From an uncultured Bacteroidales bacterium (GTDB taxonomy: Bacteria; Bacteroidota; Bacteroidia; Bacteroidales; Muribaculaceae): a stretch of DNA of 64,000 nucleotides. Every line of letters begins with the position of its first letter. Positions within the stretch are counted from its first letter, which is position 1. Under the pieces are notes generated by a model, which did not search any database, was not told the DNA's origin, and saw only the letters and a program-made list of their open reading frames with translations. Positions 27,946 through 36,358 of the stretch are shown here, in pieces. The position numbers and the translations under genes are program-made. The DNA is taken from the NCBI GenBank assembly GCA_902800715.1, contig CADCFN010000008.1, positions 88,948 through 152,947 of the forward strand, given 5' to 3'.

Positions 27946-29064
27946 TTATCTCATCCGCAGCCAATGCAAGAAGAAATAATCATAGATATAGTATCGTCCT
28001 CGATCATTTGTAACGATATCTTTTTCTTGAAGTGCGGCTAGGCACCGTTGTACGGTACTAGCTGAAGAGAGGTGATATTTCTTGATGAATTTACCACTTG
28101 TTGGCTGGATATCTTCAGTGGCTTGCGCCAGCCCAGTGAGCACGGCCTTTTGGTTTGTGGTCAGCCGTGACATCAGATCAAGGAACGTGTCCTCTTTCTC
28201 AAGTACAGCATTCTCAATGGCATTGTCAACATCATCAATATCACAGACTTCTCCTTGATCGCACGCGGCAAAAAGTTCGTTGCACACCTTCTGAATATAC
28301 CATGTGGTCCCTTCAAATTTCTCATATAGGTATTGGATGGCCTCTGGCTTTATCATTCGTTTGTTATGCTCAAAATGATAGGTAATGAATTCGGCGTATG
28401 CCGCTAATGAAATGGGGCGCAATGATAGAGTCGTTGCACTCTGGTAAAATGGTCTTGATGGAGATGAAAACATCTCACCCATCATGTGCCGTTTAGAACC
28501 AGAAAATACAAACCAGGCATTATTGCACGACTGAATGTGTGTGCGCAACAGTGCTTCAACATTTTTCTCAGCGTAGTCCATAACGCTTTGGAACTCGTCG
28601 ATAGCCACCAAACATGGCTTATCGGCTGCCGACAGGTACTGAAAAATCTCATTCAGCGTCATTTGGGGTACACGTATGTCTCCAACTTGGATGTTCCAAC
28701 TTGGTTTTCCGAATTCATCTATAGTGATACCTGTGCGGAAAGAACTTGCAACTTGAATAAAGCGTTCCCATGCCCGCCGCTCCTTGGACTTCAGCACTGA
28801 CAATATCTCCCGGCCCAATTCATAGGTGAATTCAGCCAAGGACCTTGTGGCATAAATATCAACGATAAATAGATGGTACTCTTCTTGTAGCCTTTTTTGC
28901 GAAAAGCAATGCATGAGAAGTCCAGTTTTGCCCATACGTCGGGGAGACATCAAGGCAACATGGTTGCCATTCTCCAAAAGGGATGTCAACCGTTTAGTTT
29001 CTTCTACACGATCACAAAAGTATTCAGGCCCACCATAGCCATAAGTCAAGAATGGATTTTTCAT
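27946..29064 (-). CDS. AAA+ ATPase of the archaeal-type ATPase family
   Basis: The 372-residue protein is a STAND-like or archaeal-type ATPase (PF01637 type), often carried by mobile regions. The Walker A motif is MSPRRMGKTGLLMHCF (near residue 43), and CLVAIDEFQSVMDY is the Walker B (near 145). FSGSKRHMMGEMFSSPSRPFYQ is a sensor-type motif typical of this family. The C-terminal 80 residues (NQKAVLTGLAQATEDIQPTSGKFIKKYHLSSASTVQRCLAALQEKDIV) form a winged helix. I start it at the ATG at 29064 because the TACTTTTG promoter box lies inside the longer reading frame. Such proteins may act in DNA-linked stress or defence; no partner gene is adjacent. Confidence 0.85.
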   Translation of the reverse strand: MKNPFLTYGYGGPEYFCDRVEETKRLTSLLENGNHVALMSPRRMGKTGLLMHCFSQKRLQEEYHLFIVDIYATRSLAEFTYELGREILSVLKSKERRAWERFIQVASSFRTGITIDEFGKPSWNIQVGDIRVPQMTLNEIFQYLSAADKPCLVAIDEFQSVMDYAEKNVEALLRTHIQSCNNAWFVFSGSKRHMMGEMFSSPSRPFYQSATTLSLRPISLAAYAEFITYHFEHNKRMIKPEAIQYLYEKFEGTTWYIQKVCNELFAACDQGEVCDIDDVDNAIENAVLEKEDTFLDLMSRLTTNQKAVLTGLAQATEDIQPTSGKFIKKYHLSSASTVQRCLAALQEKDIVTNDRGRYYIYDYFFLHWLRMR

Positions 29065-29086
29065 AACATGGTCTCTTGTTTTGGGG

Positions 29087-29117
29087 CAAAAGTAATACAA
29101 TCTTTCCGATTACGCAA
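29087..29117 (-). promoter_or_regulatory. Promoter of the AAA ATPase gene
   Basis: On the minus strand TTG (29117-29115), a 20-bp spacer and TACTTTTG (29094-29087) match the consensus, 23 bp before the ATG at 29064. Confidence 0.75.
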
Positions 29118-29143
29118 GTTTGCGTTATGTAAATTTGCGTAAT
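29109..29143. promoter_or_regulatory. Candidate operator with three ACGCAA/TTGCGT half-sites
   Basis: ATTACGCAA (29109-29117), TTGCGT (29120-29125) and TTGCGTAAT (29135-29143) form one tight palindrome (ACGCAA-gt-TTGCGT) and one wider inverted repeat. They overlap the -33 element of the ATPase promoter, where a repressor would block transcription. No regulator is identified. Confidence 0.5.
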
Positions 29144-29355
29144 TTTATTGAAATCTGTGATCGTTCGGTTAGGAAAGTATATTGGTTTAAGGCACTTTCT
29201 AGGTGTATATTTGAGCTTTAGCCCACTATATTTGTAAACGAGAAATCTGTGATGAAGTTGGCGTATTTGTTTACAGTGATATACTGTTATGCAAAGAGGG
29301 AGGTTCGCGAGATGACGATTGGGGGTTAGCGAGGGAGGAAGTGAGAAGCGGGGCA

Positions 29356-29380
29356 ACAAGATGGGCGCAGCCCATCTTGT
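29356..29380. repeat. 11-bp perfect GC-rich hairpin
   Basis: ACAAGATGGGC pairs with GCCCATCTTGT around GCA. No T tract follows. It sits in a gene-free GC-rich patch near tRNA-Ser and may be a repetitive palindromic element or part of a small RNA. Confidence 0.45.
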
Positions 29381-29484
29381 GCGCTCCCGCGTGGGCGCTG
29401 CCTTTGAACAACCGATTGCTGCCCAGTTTCTCGGTTGCTATGTTAGAGGGGTGCACTCAAGTAAACTCGACCTCACTCCAATAG

Positions 29485-29515
29485 CAAAACAACCGGCCAC
29501 TTGCGCGGTCGGTTG
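29485..29515 (-). terminator. Terminator of tRNA-Ser
   Basis: On the minus strand CAACCGACC pairs with GGCCGGTTG (one mismatch) and is followed by TTTTG, directly downstream of the tRNA. Confidence 0.7.
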
Positions 29516-29520
29516 TAAGC

Positions 29521-29606
29521 GGAGAGGACAAGATTCGAACTTGCGGTAGAGTTACCCCTACGGCAGTTTAGCAAACTGCTGGTTTCAGCCACTCACCCAC
29601 CTCTCC
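29521..29606 (-). tRNA. tRNA-Ser (GCU)
   Basis: On the minus strand an 86-nt class II tRNA folds with acceptor arms GGAGAGG and CCTCTCC, D-arm GAGTGGCTGAAACC, anticodon stem GCAGT/ACTGC with loop TTGCTAA (anticodon GCT at 29572-29570), a long variable arm typical of serine tRNAs, and T-arm AAGTTCGAATCTT. CCA is not encoded. It reads AGC and AGU codons. A promoter lies at 29643-29672 and a terminator follows. Confidence 0.95.
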
Positions 29607-29642
29607 GGTAGCTAGCTGAAAGTATTTTTTCAATAGCGAGTG

Positions 29643-29672
29643 CAAAGGTAATGCTTTTTTTGATACCTGCAA
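29643..29672 (-). promoter_or_regulatory. Promoter of tRNA-Ser
   Basis: On the minus strand TTG (29672-29670), a 19-bp spacer and TACCTTTG (29650-29643) lie 37 bp before the tRNA. Confidence 0.75.
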
Positions 29673-29776
29673 GCGTTTTTGCCGAAAAATTTTATAAAAA
29701 ATGCAGGACATCGCACTCGGCGTTATGCCGTTTTGGTATTTAATTATCTGAAAGTCAGAAGTGGAAAGGGCGATGA

Positions 29777-30364
29777 TTACTCATCATTGGTGTCAAAGTC
29801 GAAGTGATAGTCCTCGCGGGGACGCCAGTCGCGCGTGAGGAACCACATGATTGAGAAGGCGATAACGACCGTGAGGATAATCATTGTAATCAGCATGGTG
29901 CGCGATAGCATCCTGCCCATCGTGGCGTAGTAAAGCTCCCTGTACTTGGACATGAACATGTTCATGGCTGTTTCGAAGTCAATCCACAGGACACAGGTTT
30001 TGGAGAAGGGAATGAGCGAGAGCACGGTGTAGCTGGTGATGACGCCCCAACGTCCGCGGCAGTTGCCGAAGAGCTTGCGCAGTCCCTCAGCAATCATGCC
30101 GAAGCCGAAACATCCCAGTACCAGGAACTCATGGCCTTGGCCGATGATGAAACTGATCAGCAGCAGCATCACGACGCTCAGCATGGCGACACCAGGCATG
30201 GGGTAGCGCTGGCACAGCTTGAAGTAGGGCCAGGCGCAGACCAAGGCTGCAGGAACGGCGCTATAGGTCCATGCATAGGGATGCAGTGCACCGAATAACT
30301 CCACTACTAAGAAACCTGCCGTATAGATTGCAGCTAAACCGATCAATCTGAATGCTCGTTGCAT
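29777..30364 (-). CDS. Membrane protein, probable MptD/Trep_Strep-type ECF transporter S component
   Basis: This 195-residue protein has five or six membrane segments. Its arrangement resembles the MptD (Trep_Strep) family of ECF transporter substrate-binding subunits: an N-terminal helix pair (IGLAAIYTAGFLVVELFG), then a GQGHEFLVLGCFGFGMIAEGLRKLFG segment, and a final helix before the basic-acidic tail. S components bind a vitamin or small metabolite and need an energising module, which is not encoded nearby. The family assignment is from pattern only. It has its own promoter at 30405-30434. Confidence 0.6.
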   Translation of the reverse strand: MQRAFRLIGLAAIYTAGFLVVELFGALHPYAWTYSAVPAALVCAWPYFKLCQRYPMPGVAMLSVVMLLLISFIIGQGHEFLVLGCFGFGMIAEGLRKLFGNCRGRWGVITSYTVLSLIPFSKTCVLWIDFETAMNMFMSKYRELYYATMGRMLSRTMLITMIILTVVIAFSIMWFLTRDWRPREDYHFDFDTNDE

Positions 30365-30404
30365 AATAATCCTTGTTTTTAGGTCAAACGGAAATATCTA
30401 GCTG

Positions 30405-30434
30405 CAAAAGTAATTCTTTCAGATTATTTAACAA
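30405..30434 (-). promoter_or_regulatory. Promoter of the MptD-like gene
   Basis: On the minus strand TTG (30434-30432), a 19-bp spacer and TACTTTTG (30412-30405) precede the ATG at 30364 by 40 bp. Confidence 0.7.
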
Positions 30435-30574
30435 AGGCATTTGCCGACAAATTATGGTTTTTGGGTGTTTTTTTCATGTTTTTGGGACTAAAGCCGGCGT
30501 GCCTCACGTCGGTGGTGAGATTGTGAAAATTTCCCAAAAAGGGTCTGGTTGGTTTATCTTGTGGATTATTGTTG

Positions 30575-30582
30575 TACCTTTG
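30575..30582 (+). promoter_or_regulatory. -7 box for the zincin-like gene and dacB
   Basis: TACCTTTG lies 5 bp before the GTG at 30588, so the transcript would have almost no leader. It rules out the start at 30549. TTG at 30549-30551 is 23 bp upstream. Confidence 0.6.
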
Positions 30583-30587
30583 CAGCC

Positions 30588-30944
30588 GTGAAAATTGTGC
30601 GCACCACGATATTACCTTTCAAAGGATTCACGGCAATCAACCTGCTGGGGATGCTGTTCGTGCATCCGGGTGTTTACCTGAGTGATGAACTGATGAACCA
30701 CGAGCGCATCCACACGGCGCAGCAGCGCGAGATGCTGTTTGTGTTCTTCTATCTGGCTTATGTCATCGAGTGGCTGGTGAGACTGCCCATGCGCGGCAAT
30801 GCCTATCGCAATATCTCGTTTGAACGCGAGGCATACGCCAACCAGCGCAATCTGCGCTATCTTGAAAACCGGCCTCATTATGTCTGGCGCCATTACATCA
30901 GGCGTCCGGTGCGTCACCCTAAAAGATACCCAACATCGCTATGA
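30588..30944 (+). CDS. Zincin-like protein with HExxH motif
   Basis: The 118-residue protein probably starts at GTG 30588, because the promoter box TACCTTTG (30575-30582) lies inside the longer frame. It contains NHERIHTAQQREML, an HExxH zinc-binding motif (His-Glu-Arg-Ile-His), followed by a hydrophobic segment (FVFFYLAYVIEWLV) and SFEREAYANQ, whose Glu could be the third ligand. This is a common small Bacteroidetes family of unknown function that I cannot name. Its stop overlaps the dacB start (ATGA), so translation is coupled, which suggests a cell-envelope role. Confidence 0.72.
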   Translation: MKIVRTTILPFKGFTAINLLGMLFVHPGVYLSDELMNHERIHTAQQREMLFVFFYLAYVIEWLVRLPMRGNAYRNISFEREAYANQRNLRYLENRPHYVWRHYIRRPVRHPKRYPTSL

Positions 30945-32377
30945 AACGATTTACATTATACATGATTCTGGCGCTTGTCGCCACACTTTCCGTTGCTGCC
31001 TACACCCCTCAGGAAGCAGTCAACAAGTTTGTGTCAAACAACACGTTGCGCTATGCCTCGGTGGGCGTACAGGTCATCGACCTGGATTCCGCCAAGTCAA
31101 TCGCCAGCTTCCGCCCCGACCAGGCCAATATCACCGCATCGACGATGAAGACAGTCGTGTCGTCGGCTGCCCTGGGACTGATGGGACCCCACTTTAGGTT
31201 TGAGACCCCTGTATATCTTGACGGCACTGTAGAGAATGGCCGTTTCAAGGGCAACATCATCATCAAGGGCATCGGTGACCCCACGCTGGGCTCGGTGTTC
31301 CTGCCCTGCCAGTCCAATATCGTCGACGAAATCATCGCTGCCCTGCGGGCCCGTGGCATCAGCAGCGTGGAGGGCGCCATTATCGGCGATGACAGTTACT
31401 ACAGCTATCCTTACTATGACGAGGACTGGGATGTGGGCGACTTGGCTTATGACTATGGCACAGCTGTCCATGCCCTGAATTTCCACGACAACCTGGTGAC
31501 TGTGTCCTACACGCTCGACAGCCGTGGACGTGTGTCCAATTCCAATTTCTCACCTGCAGTCCCTGGGCTGAAGGTCATCAGCCGATGCCGTGCCAATCGT
31601 GGCCGTAATTCCATCACGCCCTATCTGGACTATAGCATCCCCGCCCTGGTAATCACTGGCGAGACGACGGGTAAGAGCTACCGTAACACTTATGCCAATC
31701 CCACACCGGCTCCCATGCTCGTCGATAGCGTGGAGCGTGCCCTGAAGGCGAGTGGCATTGACTACACCCGTGACTTGGAACTGCGCAGCGCCATGACAGG
31801 TGCCGAGACTACCTTGCTCGTGCTCCACAAGTCCCCGGAATTGACCGAAATCATCACCTCGCTGCTCGACCGCAGCGACAACATGTTTGCCCATGCCCTG
31901 TTGCGTGCCATCGGTGCCCGTGACTGGGAACTGAAGGGTTATGAAGGTATGCCCAGCGACCTGGACCATGTGGGCATAGCCGCTGTGAAGCACTGGTTGG
32001 GCCTGCAGGGTATCGATACCGAGCCCCTGTTCATGCGTGACGGCAGCGGACTGGCGAGAGCCAACAAGGCGTCGGTCAACTTCTTTGGCGACATGCTCAC
32101 GATGATGGCGAACCGCCGTTTCGACGGTGTGCGCCTGTGCGACCTGATGCCCAAGGCTGAGGGACGCTCTGGCAAGACGCTCAAGGAGAATCCGTTGAGT
32201 AACCGCATCGTGCTCAAGTCGGGCAGTATGCGCCATGTGCAGTGTTTTGTGGGCTATTATCCCGCTGAGGAACCGCGCTATGCATTCGCCGTGCTGGTCA
32301 ATAACTTCAATTGTTCTCAAGCCAGCATCCGAGAGCAAATCGGCGTCTTCCTGTGCAATCTTTTTGAGGGAAAATAG
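30941..32377 (+). CDS. dacB: D-alanyl-D-alanine carboxypeptidase/endopeptidase (PBP4, DacB)
   Basis: The 478-residue periplasmic enzyme is a class C penicillin-binding protein that trims and cleaves peptidoglycan cross-links. A signal peptide (MKRFTLYMILALVATLSVAAY) precedes the three active-site motifs: SxxK as STMK (near residue 67), SxN as SDN in LDRSDNMFAHALLRAIG (near 312), and KSG in IVLKSGSMRHVQCFVGYY (near 428). The insert domain typical of PBP4 lies between the first two. The start overlaps the previous gene by 4 bp. Confidence 0.95.
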   Translation: MKRFTLYMILALVATLSVAAYTPQEAVNKFVSNNTLRYASVGVQVIDLDSAKSIASFRPDQANITASTMKTVVSSAALGLMGPHFRFETPVYLDGTVENGRFKGNIIIKGIGDPTLGSVFLPCQSNIVDEIIAALRARGISSVEGAIIGDDSYYSYPYYDEDWDVGDLAYDYGTAVHALNFHDNLVTVSYTLDSRGRVSNSNFSPAVPGLKVISRCRANRGRNSITPYLDYSIPALVITGETTGKSYRNTYANPTPAPMLVDSVERALKASGIDYTRDLELRSAMTGAETTLLVLHKSPELTEIITSLLDRSDNMFAHALLRAIGARDWELKGYEGMPSDLDHVGIAAVKHWLGLQGIDTEPLFMRDGSGLARANKASVNFFGDMLTMMANRRFDGVRLCDLMPKAEGRSGKTLKENPLSNRIVLKSGSMRHVQCFVGYYPAEEPRYAFAVLVNNFNCSQASIREQIGVFLCNLFEGK

Positions 32378-32469
32378 TTGGTGTTTCAAAAAAAATGCCT
32401 AAACTTGCAGGTTGAATGTAAAGCAAATCCTTGGCGAGTTATCGCTAAGCAACAAAGAAACAGAAGATT

Positions 32470-33528
32470 ATGGACATGTCGATAGAGAAAATGCTGTCTC
32501 ATGTATATGAGATTGAAGGACTGATGCTCGTTACCCGTCGATTGGGTGAGGAGAATACGCCCGATGTCATCACCAATAAATTGAAACGCAAGGTGCGTGA
32601 ACTCGCCGATATGTGTGGCGTTGAGCTCAAAGCGGCAGAGCCCGAAGCCCAGCCCGTTGAGGCCCAGCCTGCCGAGAAAGCCCAGCCCGAGCCTGCTGCC
32701 GACGTTCAAGAGCCAGTCCAAGAGCCAGTTCAAGAGCCAGCCCAAGAGCCAGCCCAAGAGGAGGCCGAGCATCTGCCCGAGGAGGATTATGATGCCGACG
32801 AGACCTGGCAGCACGACAATGGAGAAGAGTTCAAAGAGGTGTTCACGCTTGACTATCAAGAGCCCCAGCATGAGGAAGAGAATCCCGAGCAGGTACCTGT
32901 CGAGGACCGTGAACCCGACGACGATATCACTGTGGAATTTATCGAGGCCGAAGATGAGCCGGGAGAAGCTGTTGAAGATGAGGAATCGGATACTGAAGCG
33001 CCTGCTGCTGAAGCACCTGCCGACGAGCAGCCCGCAACACCTGCCGAGCCGGTAGTGATGCCTCCCGTGTTCCACATGCCTGATGACAGTGACGAGCCGA
33101 CGCCTGCTCCCGACCCCAAAGTCATTCCTGAGGCCGAGGATGAGCCCGACATCACCGTGGAGTTTATCGATGCCGAGGATGAGGCGCTTCCCGAGCCTGA
33201 GGATGAAATGCCCATCCCACCAGTTCCCACCGATTTCCCCGTAGTGGAAGAAACCAACGCACCGTTGAGGGTGGATGAGAAACTGCAGCGCACCATGTCT
33301 AAGGACATCCGCAAGGCTATCTCACTCAACGACCGTTTCCGTTTCCAGCGCGAGCTGTTTGCCAACAGCGCCAACGCATTGGACACCGCTATCGAGCACA
33401 TCGAGGCGATGCGCACCTATGGCAACGCTGAGTTGTACTTTTTCACCCAACTGGGGTGGGACCGCGACAACGAGGTGGTGCAGGACTTCATGAACATCGT
33501 GCGCAATCACTTCCAGCAGCGTAATTAA
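32470..33528 (+). CDS. Acidic, Pro/Glu-rich protein of unknown function
   Basis: The 352-residue protein has a short helical N-terminus (MSIEKMLSHVYEIEGLMLVTRR, residues 3-55), a long disordered acidic middle (about 56-260) and a conserved-looking helical C-terminus (about 265-352: LQRTMSKDIRKAISLNDRFRFQRELFANSANALDTAI). The middle contains four QEP(V/A) repeats from 12-bp DNA repeats and two copies of DITVEFI(E/D)AEDE. The C-terminal LNDRFRFQRELF segment recurs in Bacteroidales proteins. It has no signal peptide or membrane helix, so a cytoplasmic scaffold or regulator is possible. It lies 20 bp before rsmI, in an operon. Confidence 0.7.
   Translation: MDMSIEKMLSHVYEIEGLMLVTRRLGEENTPDVITNKLKRKVRELADMCGVELKAAEPEAQPVEAQPAEKAQPEPAADVQEPVQEPVQEPAQEPAQEEAEHLPEEDYDADETWQHDNGEEFKEVFTLDYQEPQHEEENPEQVPVEDREPDDDITVEFIEAEDEPGEAVEDEESDTEAPAAEAPADEQPATPAEPVVMPPVFHMPDDSDEPTPAPDPKVIPEAEDEPDITVEFIDAEDEALPEPEDEMPIPPVPTDFPVVEETNAPLRVDEKLQRTMSKDIRKAISLNDRFRFQRELFANSANALDTAIEHIEAMRTYGNAELYFFTQLGWDRDNEVVQDFMNIVRNHFQQRN
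32707..32760. repeat. 12-bp tandem repeat inside a coding region
   Basis: CAAGAGCCAGTC-type units start at 32707, 32719, 32731 and 32743, with a partial fifth, encoding QEPV and QEPA. Copy number may vary between strains. Confidence 0.8.
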
Positions 33529-33548
33529 GAACGCCAATCTTAGCCGAG

Positions 33549-34283
33549 ATGGCAGGTAAGTTATACATAGTGCCGACACCGGTAGGCAATCTCGCCGACA
33601 TGACACCTCGGGCTATCGAGGTGCTCAAGACCGTGGACACCGTGCTTGCCGAGGACACCCGCACCAGCGGCGTGCTGCTCAAGCATTTCGGTATAGCTAC
33701 CCCCATGCGCAGCCACCACAAGTTCAACGAACACGAGGCTGTGGCAGCCGTTGTCGAACAATTGCAGGGCGGGGCGGTGATGGCACTCATCAGCGATGCA
33801 GGCACGCCGGGCATCAGCGACCCGGGTTTCCTGCTGTCACGCGAGTGCCGCCGTCAGGGCGTCGAGGTCGAGACTTTGCCTGGCCCCACTGCTTTTGTGC
33901 CGGCGCTGGTCAATTCGGGACTGCCGTGCGACCGTTTTGTCTTCGAGGGCTTTCTGCCCCAGAAGAAAGGCCGTGCCACCCGACTTGAAGAATTAAAGGA
34001 ACAACCCTTGACGATGGTCTTCTACGAGTCGCCGTTGCGCCTGTTGAAGACCTTGCAGCAGTTTGCCGAGACTTTCGGCGCCGACCGCGAGGCCAGCGTA
34101 GTGCGCGAAATCAGCAAGATGCACAACACCACCCACAACGGCACGCTGGGCGAACTGGTGGAGTATTTTACCGCCAACGCGCCGCGGGGCGAGATTGTCG
34201 TTGTCGTGGCTGGCTGTCCGCCCGTGGCTGCGGTCAAAGTTGACAAATATGCCGCCTTCAAGCAGAAGAGCGCTAGAGTGTGA
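33549..34283 (+). CDS. rsmI: 16S rRNA (cytidine(1402)-2'-O)-methyltransferase
   Basis: The 244-residue enzyme methylates the ribose of C1402 in 16S rRNA using S-adenosylmethionine. It is a tetrapyrrole-methylase-fold protein with YIVPTPVGNLADMTPRAIEVL at the N-terminus, VLAEDTRTSGVLLKHF, and ALISDAGTPGISDPGFLL as cofactor loop, then LPGPTAFVPALVNSGLPCDRFVFEGFLP and FYESPLRLLKTL. It is slightly short (often about 280), lacking the small C-terminal domain of some homologues. Confidence 0.95.
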   Translation: MAGKLYIVPTPVGNLADMTPRAIEVLKTVDTVLAEDTRTSGVLLKHFGIATPMRSHHKFNEHEAVAAVVEQLQGGAVMALISDAGTPGISDPGFLLSRECRRQGVEVETLPGPTAFVPALVNSGLPCDRFVFEGFLPQKKGRATRLEELKEQPLTMVFYESPLRLLKTLQQFAETFGADREASVVREISKMHNTTHNGTLGELVEYFTANAPRGEIVVVVAGCPPVAAVKVDKYAAFKQKSARV

Positions 34284-34325
34284 GAAATATATTTTTGACT
34301 TGATAAACCATAAATTCAAATAGTT

Positions 34326-35213
34326 ATGAAACGGATTTTCTTTTTTGTATGGTTGATGATTGGCTTGGCAGTCTTGCCGGCCTGTCAACGTGGTAATAAG
34401 ATGGATGAAGAGGCTATGCGCCAGGATTCCATCAATGCCGCCCTTCAGGATTCCATCAATACGGCCAATGCCGAAAAAGACAGCCTGATGCAGCTCATGG
34501 GCGACATTGCTGACGGTATGAACCAAATCAAGGAACTTGAGGATATCGTGTCGGTCAACAACCTGAGCGGCGAGACCGCTGACCGCAAGAAACAGCTGCG
34601 TGATGACATCGTACTCATCCAGGAGTCCATCAACAAGCACAAGCAGCGTCTGGCCGACCTTGAGAAGCGCCTCAAGCAGTCCACCAACTACAATGCGACG
34701 ATGCAGAAGAGCATTGCTAACCTCAAGGCACAGCTTGAAGACCAGCAGAAGACCATCAACGGCCTGACCGAGCAACTGGCTGCTGCCCATATCCAGATTA
34801 AGAACCTGAACCAGAGCGTAGACTCGCTGAACACCGTCAACAAGACGGTGACCAAGGAGAAAGAGGCTGCCCAACAGGAATCCAAGCAACTGACTCACGA
34901 GGTAACCAACCTGAACACTTGCTACTATGTCATCGGTTCCAAGAAGGAACTCAAGAATCACAAGATTATCGAGACGGGTTTCCTGCGCAAAACCAAGATT
35001 TTAGAGGGCGACTTCGAGATGTCTTATTTCACCAAGGCTGACCGCCGCACGCTCAATGAAATCCCCTTGCACAATAACAAGGCACAGGTGATGACCAACC
35101 ATCCCAAGGACTCTTATGAGATTGTTGATCAGGGTGGCTCCAAGGTGCTGCGCATCTTGAATCCTGGCCGTTTCTGGGAGAAGTCCAATTTCCTGGTGGT
35201 TAAGGTAGGTTAA
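34326..35213 (+). CDS. Coiled-coil lipoprotein
   Basis: The 295-residue lipoprotein has lipobox LPAC (Cys 20). Residues about 25-200 are heptad-rich coiled coil (Gln/Leu/Asn-rich), and 203-295 form a small globular domain starting TCYYVIGSKKELKNHKIIETGFLRKTKILEGDF and ending in SNFLVVKVG. Such proteins are common in Bacteroidales and may bridge envelope layers; no function is known. A TATTTTTG box lies at 34290-34297. The next gene follows 27 bp later. Confidence 0.7.
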   Translation: MKRIFFFVWLMIGLAVLPACQRGNKMDEEAMRQDSINAALQDSINTANAEKDSLMQLMGDIADGMNQIKELEDIVSVNNLSGETADRKKQLRDDIVLIQESINKHKQRLADLEKRLKQSTNYNATMQKSIANLKAQLEDQQKTINGLTEQLAAAHIQIKNLNQSVDSLNTVNKTVTKEKEAAQQESKQLTHEVTNLNTCYYVIGSKKELKNHKIIETGFLRKTKILEGDFEMSYFTKADRRTLNEIPLHNNKAQVMTNHPKDSYEIVDQGGSKVLRILNPGRFWEKSNFLVVKVG

Positions 35214-35240
35214 AAGCGTAACCTGTAAATGTAAACTGCC

Positions 35241-36356
35241 ATGAAGGTCGTTCTGGCATTTGATAAGTTCAAAGGTTCGGCAACGGCTCAGCAACTTAAC
35301 GAGGCCGCACAAGCAATCTTGTGCGGCTTTGATGGTATAAAAACGGTATCAGTCCCTGTCGCCGACGGTGGTGACGGCACGACCGAGGTGCTGGCGTCAT
35401 CAAGCGAGGGGCAGTGGATAACCATGCCCACGATAGGCCCATTGATGCAACAGGCTCCGGTCACAGCCCGATACTTCCTGTGTGACGACGGCACCGCCCT
35501 CATCGAGGTGGCAGCCGCGAGCGGTCTGGCATTGCTTCCCCATGATGACCGCGACGTGATGCGGGCTTCGACGCTGGGAACAGGACTGTTGATGCGTGAT
35601 GCGATGGAACGGGGGAGCCGCAACATCGTGCTCGGATTGGGCGGCTCGGCGACCTGCGATGCGGCAATGGGCATTCTTTGTGCCCTGGGTGCCGAATTCC
35701 TTGATGCCGAGTCCCATCACCTTTATCCTTGCGGCGAGAGCCTTGAAAAAATTGTCCATATCGAGACTTCAGGCATCCCTCAAACAGTTAAAAAGTGTAA
35801 ATTCACACTATTGACTGATGTGGATAACCCCTTGTGCGGTGAACGGGGAACTGCTCAGGTTTTTGCTCCGCAAAAGGGTGCTTCGACCGGGCAAGTAGAG
35901 CAGTTGGAGCGCGGCATGGCTCATGTCGCCTCGATTGTCGGTGACGACATCGCCAGCAAGGCTGGTTGTGGCGCGGCGGGAGGCATTCCTGCCTTGATGA
36001 TGCACCTGCTCGATTGTGAATTGCTGCCTGGCGCTCCCTACGTCCTTTCCCGTAACGGTCTTGCCGCAGCCCTCGATGGCGCAGACTTGGTCATCACGGG
36101 TGAAGGACGTCTTGACAACCAGACGCTCATGGGCAAGGGACCTAGCTGTGTCATTAGGATGGCGCAAGAGCACGGTATCCCCGTTGCAGCACTCTGCGGT
36201 GCAATAGCGCCCGATTTTGACCCTGTAGCCGCTGGCTTGGTACGTGCCATTGCCGTGAGCGACGGTTTGCCGCTTGAAGAAGCGATGGATACACAGGTTA
36301 CCTTGATGCGTGTGGCACAGGCGGTTAACCGATTGATAATGGATTATATTTCTTGA
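35241..36356 (+). CDS. Glycerate kinase (GlxK/GckA, class I)
   Basis: The 371-residue enzyme phosphorylates glycerate, usually to 2-phosphoglycerate. It is a complete family-1 glycerate kinase: VVLAFDKFKGSATAQQLNEAA at the N-terminus, VPVADGGDGTTEVL, EVAAASGLALLP, STLGTGLLMRDAM, IVLGLGGSATCDAAMGIL, the substrate loop GCGAAGGIPA and DLVITGEGRLDNQTLMGKGP. The stop overlaps or abuts the start of the transporter gene, so the two form one unit; the transporter may handle a related organic acid, which is inference. Confidence 0.93.
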   Translation: MKVVLAFDKFKGSATAQQLNEAAQAILCGFDGIKTVSVPVADGGDGTTEVLASSSEGQWITMPTIGPLMQQAPVTARYFLCDDGTALIEVAAASGLALLPHDDRDVMRASTLGTGLLMRDAMERGSRNIVLGLGGSATCDAAMGILCALGAEFLDAESHHLYPCGESLEKIVHIETSGIPQTVKKCKFTLLTDVDNPLCGERGTAQVFAPQKGASTGQVEQLERGMAHVASIVGDDIASKAGCGAAGGIPALMMHLLDCELLPGAPYVLSRNGLAAALDGADLVITGEGRLDNQTLMGKGPSCVIRMAQEHGIPVAALCGAIAPDFDPVAAGLVRAIAVSDGLPLEEAMDTQVTLMRVAQAVNRLIMDYIS

Positions 36357-36358
36357 AG

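Larger units (their letters stand above)
29065..29520. other. Region between the ATPase gene and tRNA-Ser
   Basis: This 456-bp region carries the ATPase promoter with three ACGCAA-type half-sites (29109-29143), an isolated TATATTTG on the plus strand (29227-29234), an 11-bp perfect GC hairpin (29356-29380) and the tRNA terminator. The plus-strand ORF 29319-29549 runs into the antisense of the tRNA and is not a gene. Confidence 0.5.

Noticed and set aside
29319-29549. 76-residue plus-strand ORF ending GQDSNLR
   Set aside because: Its end is the antisense of tRNA-Ser, a well-known annotation artefact.
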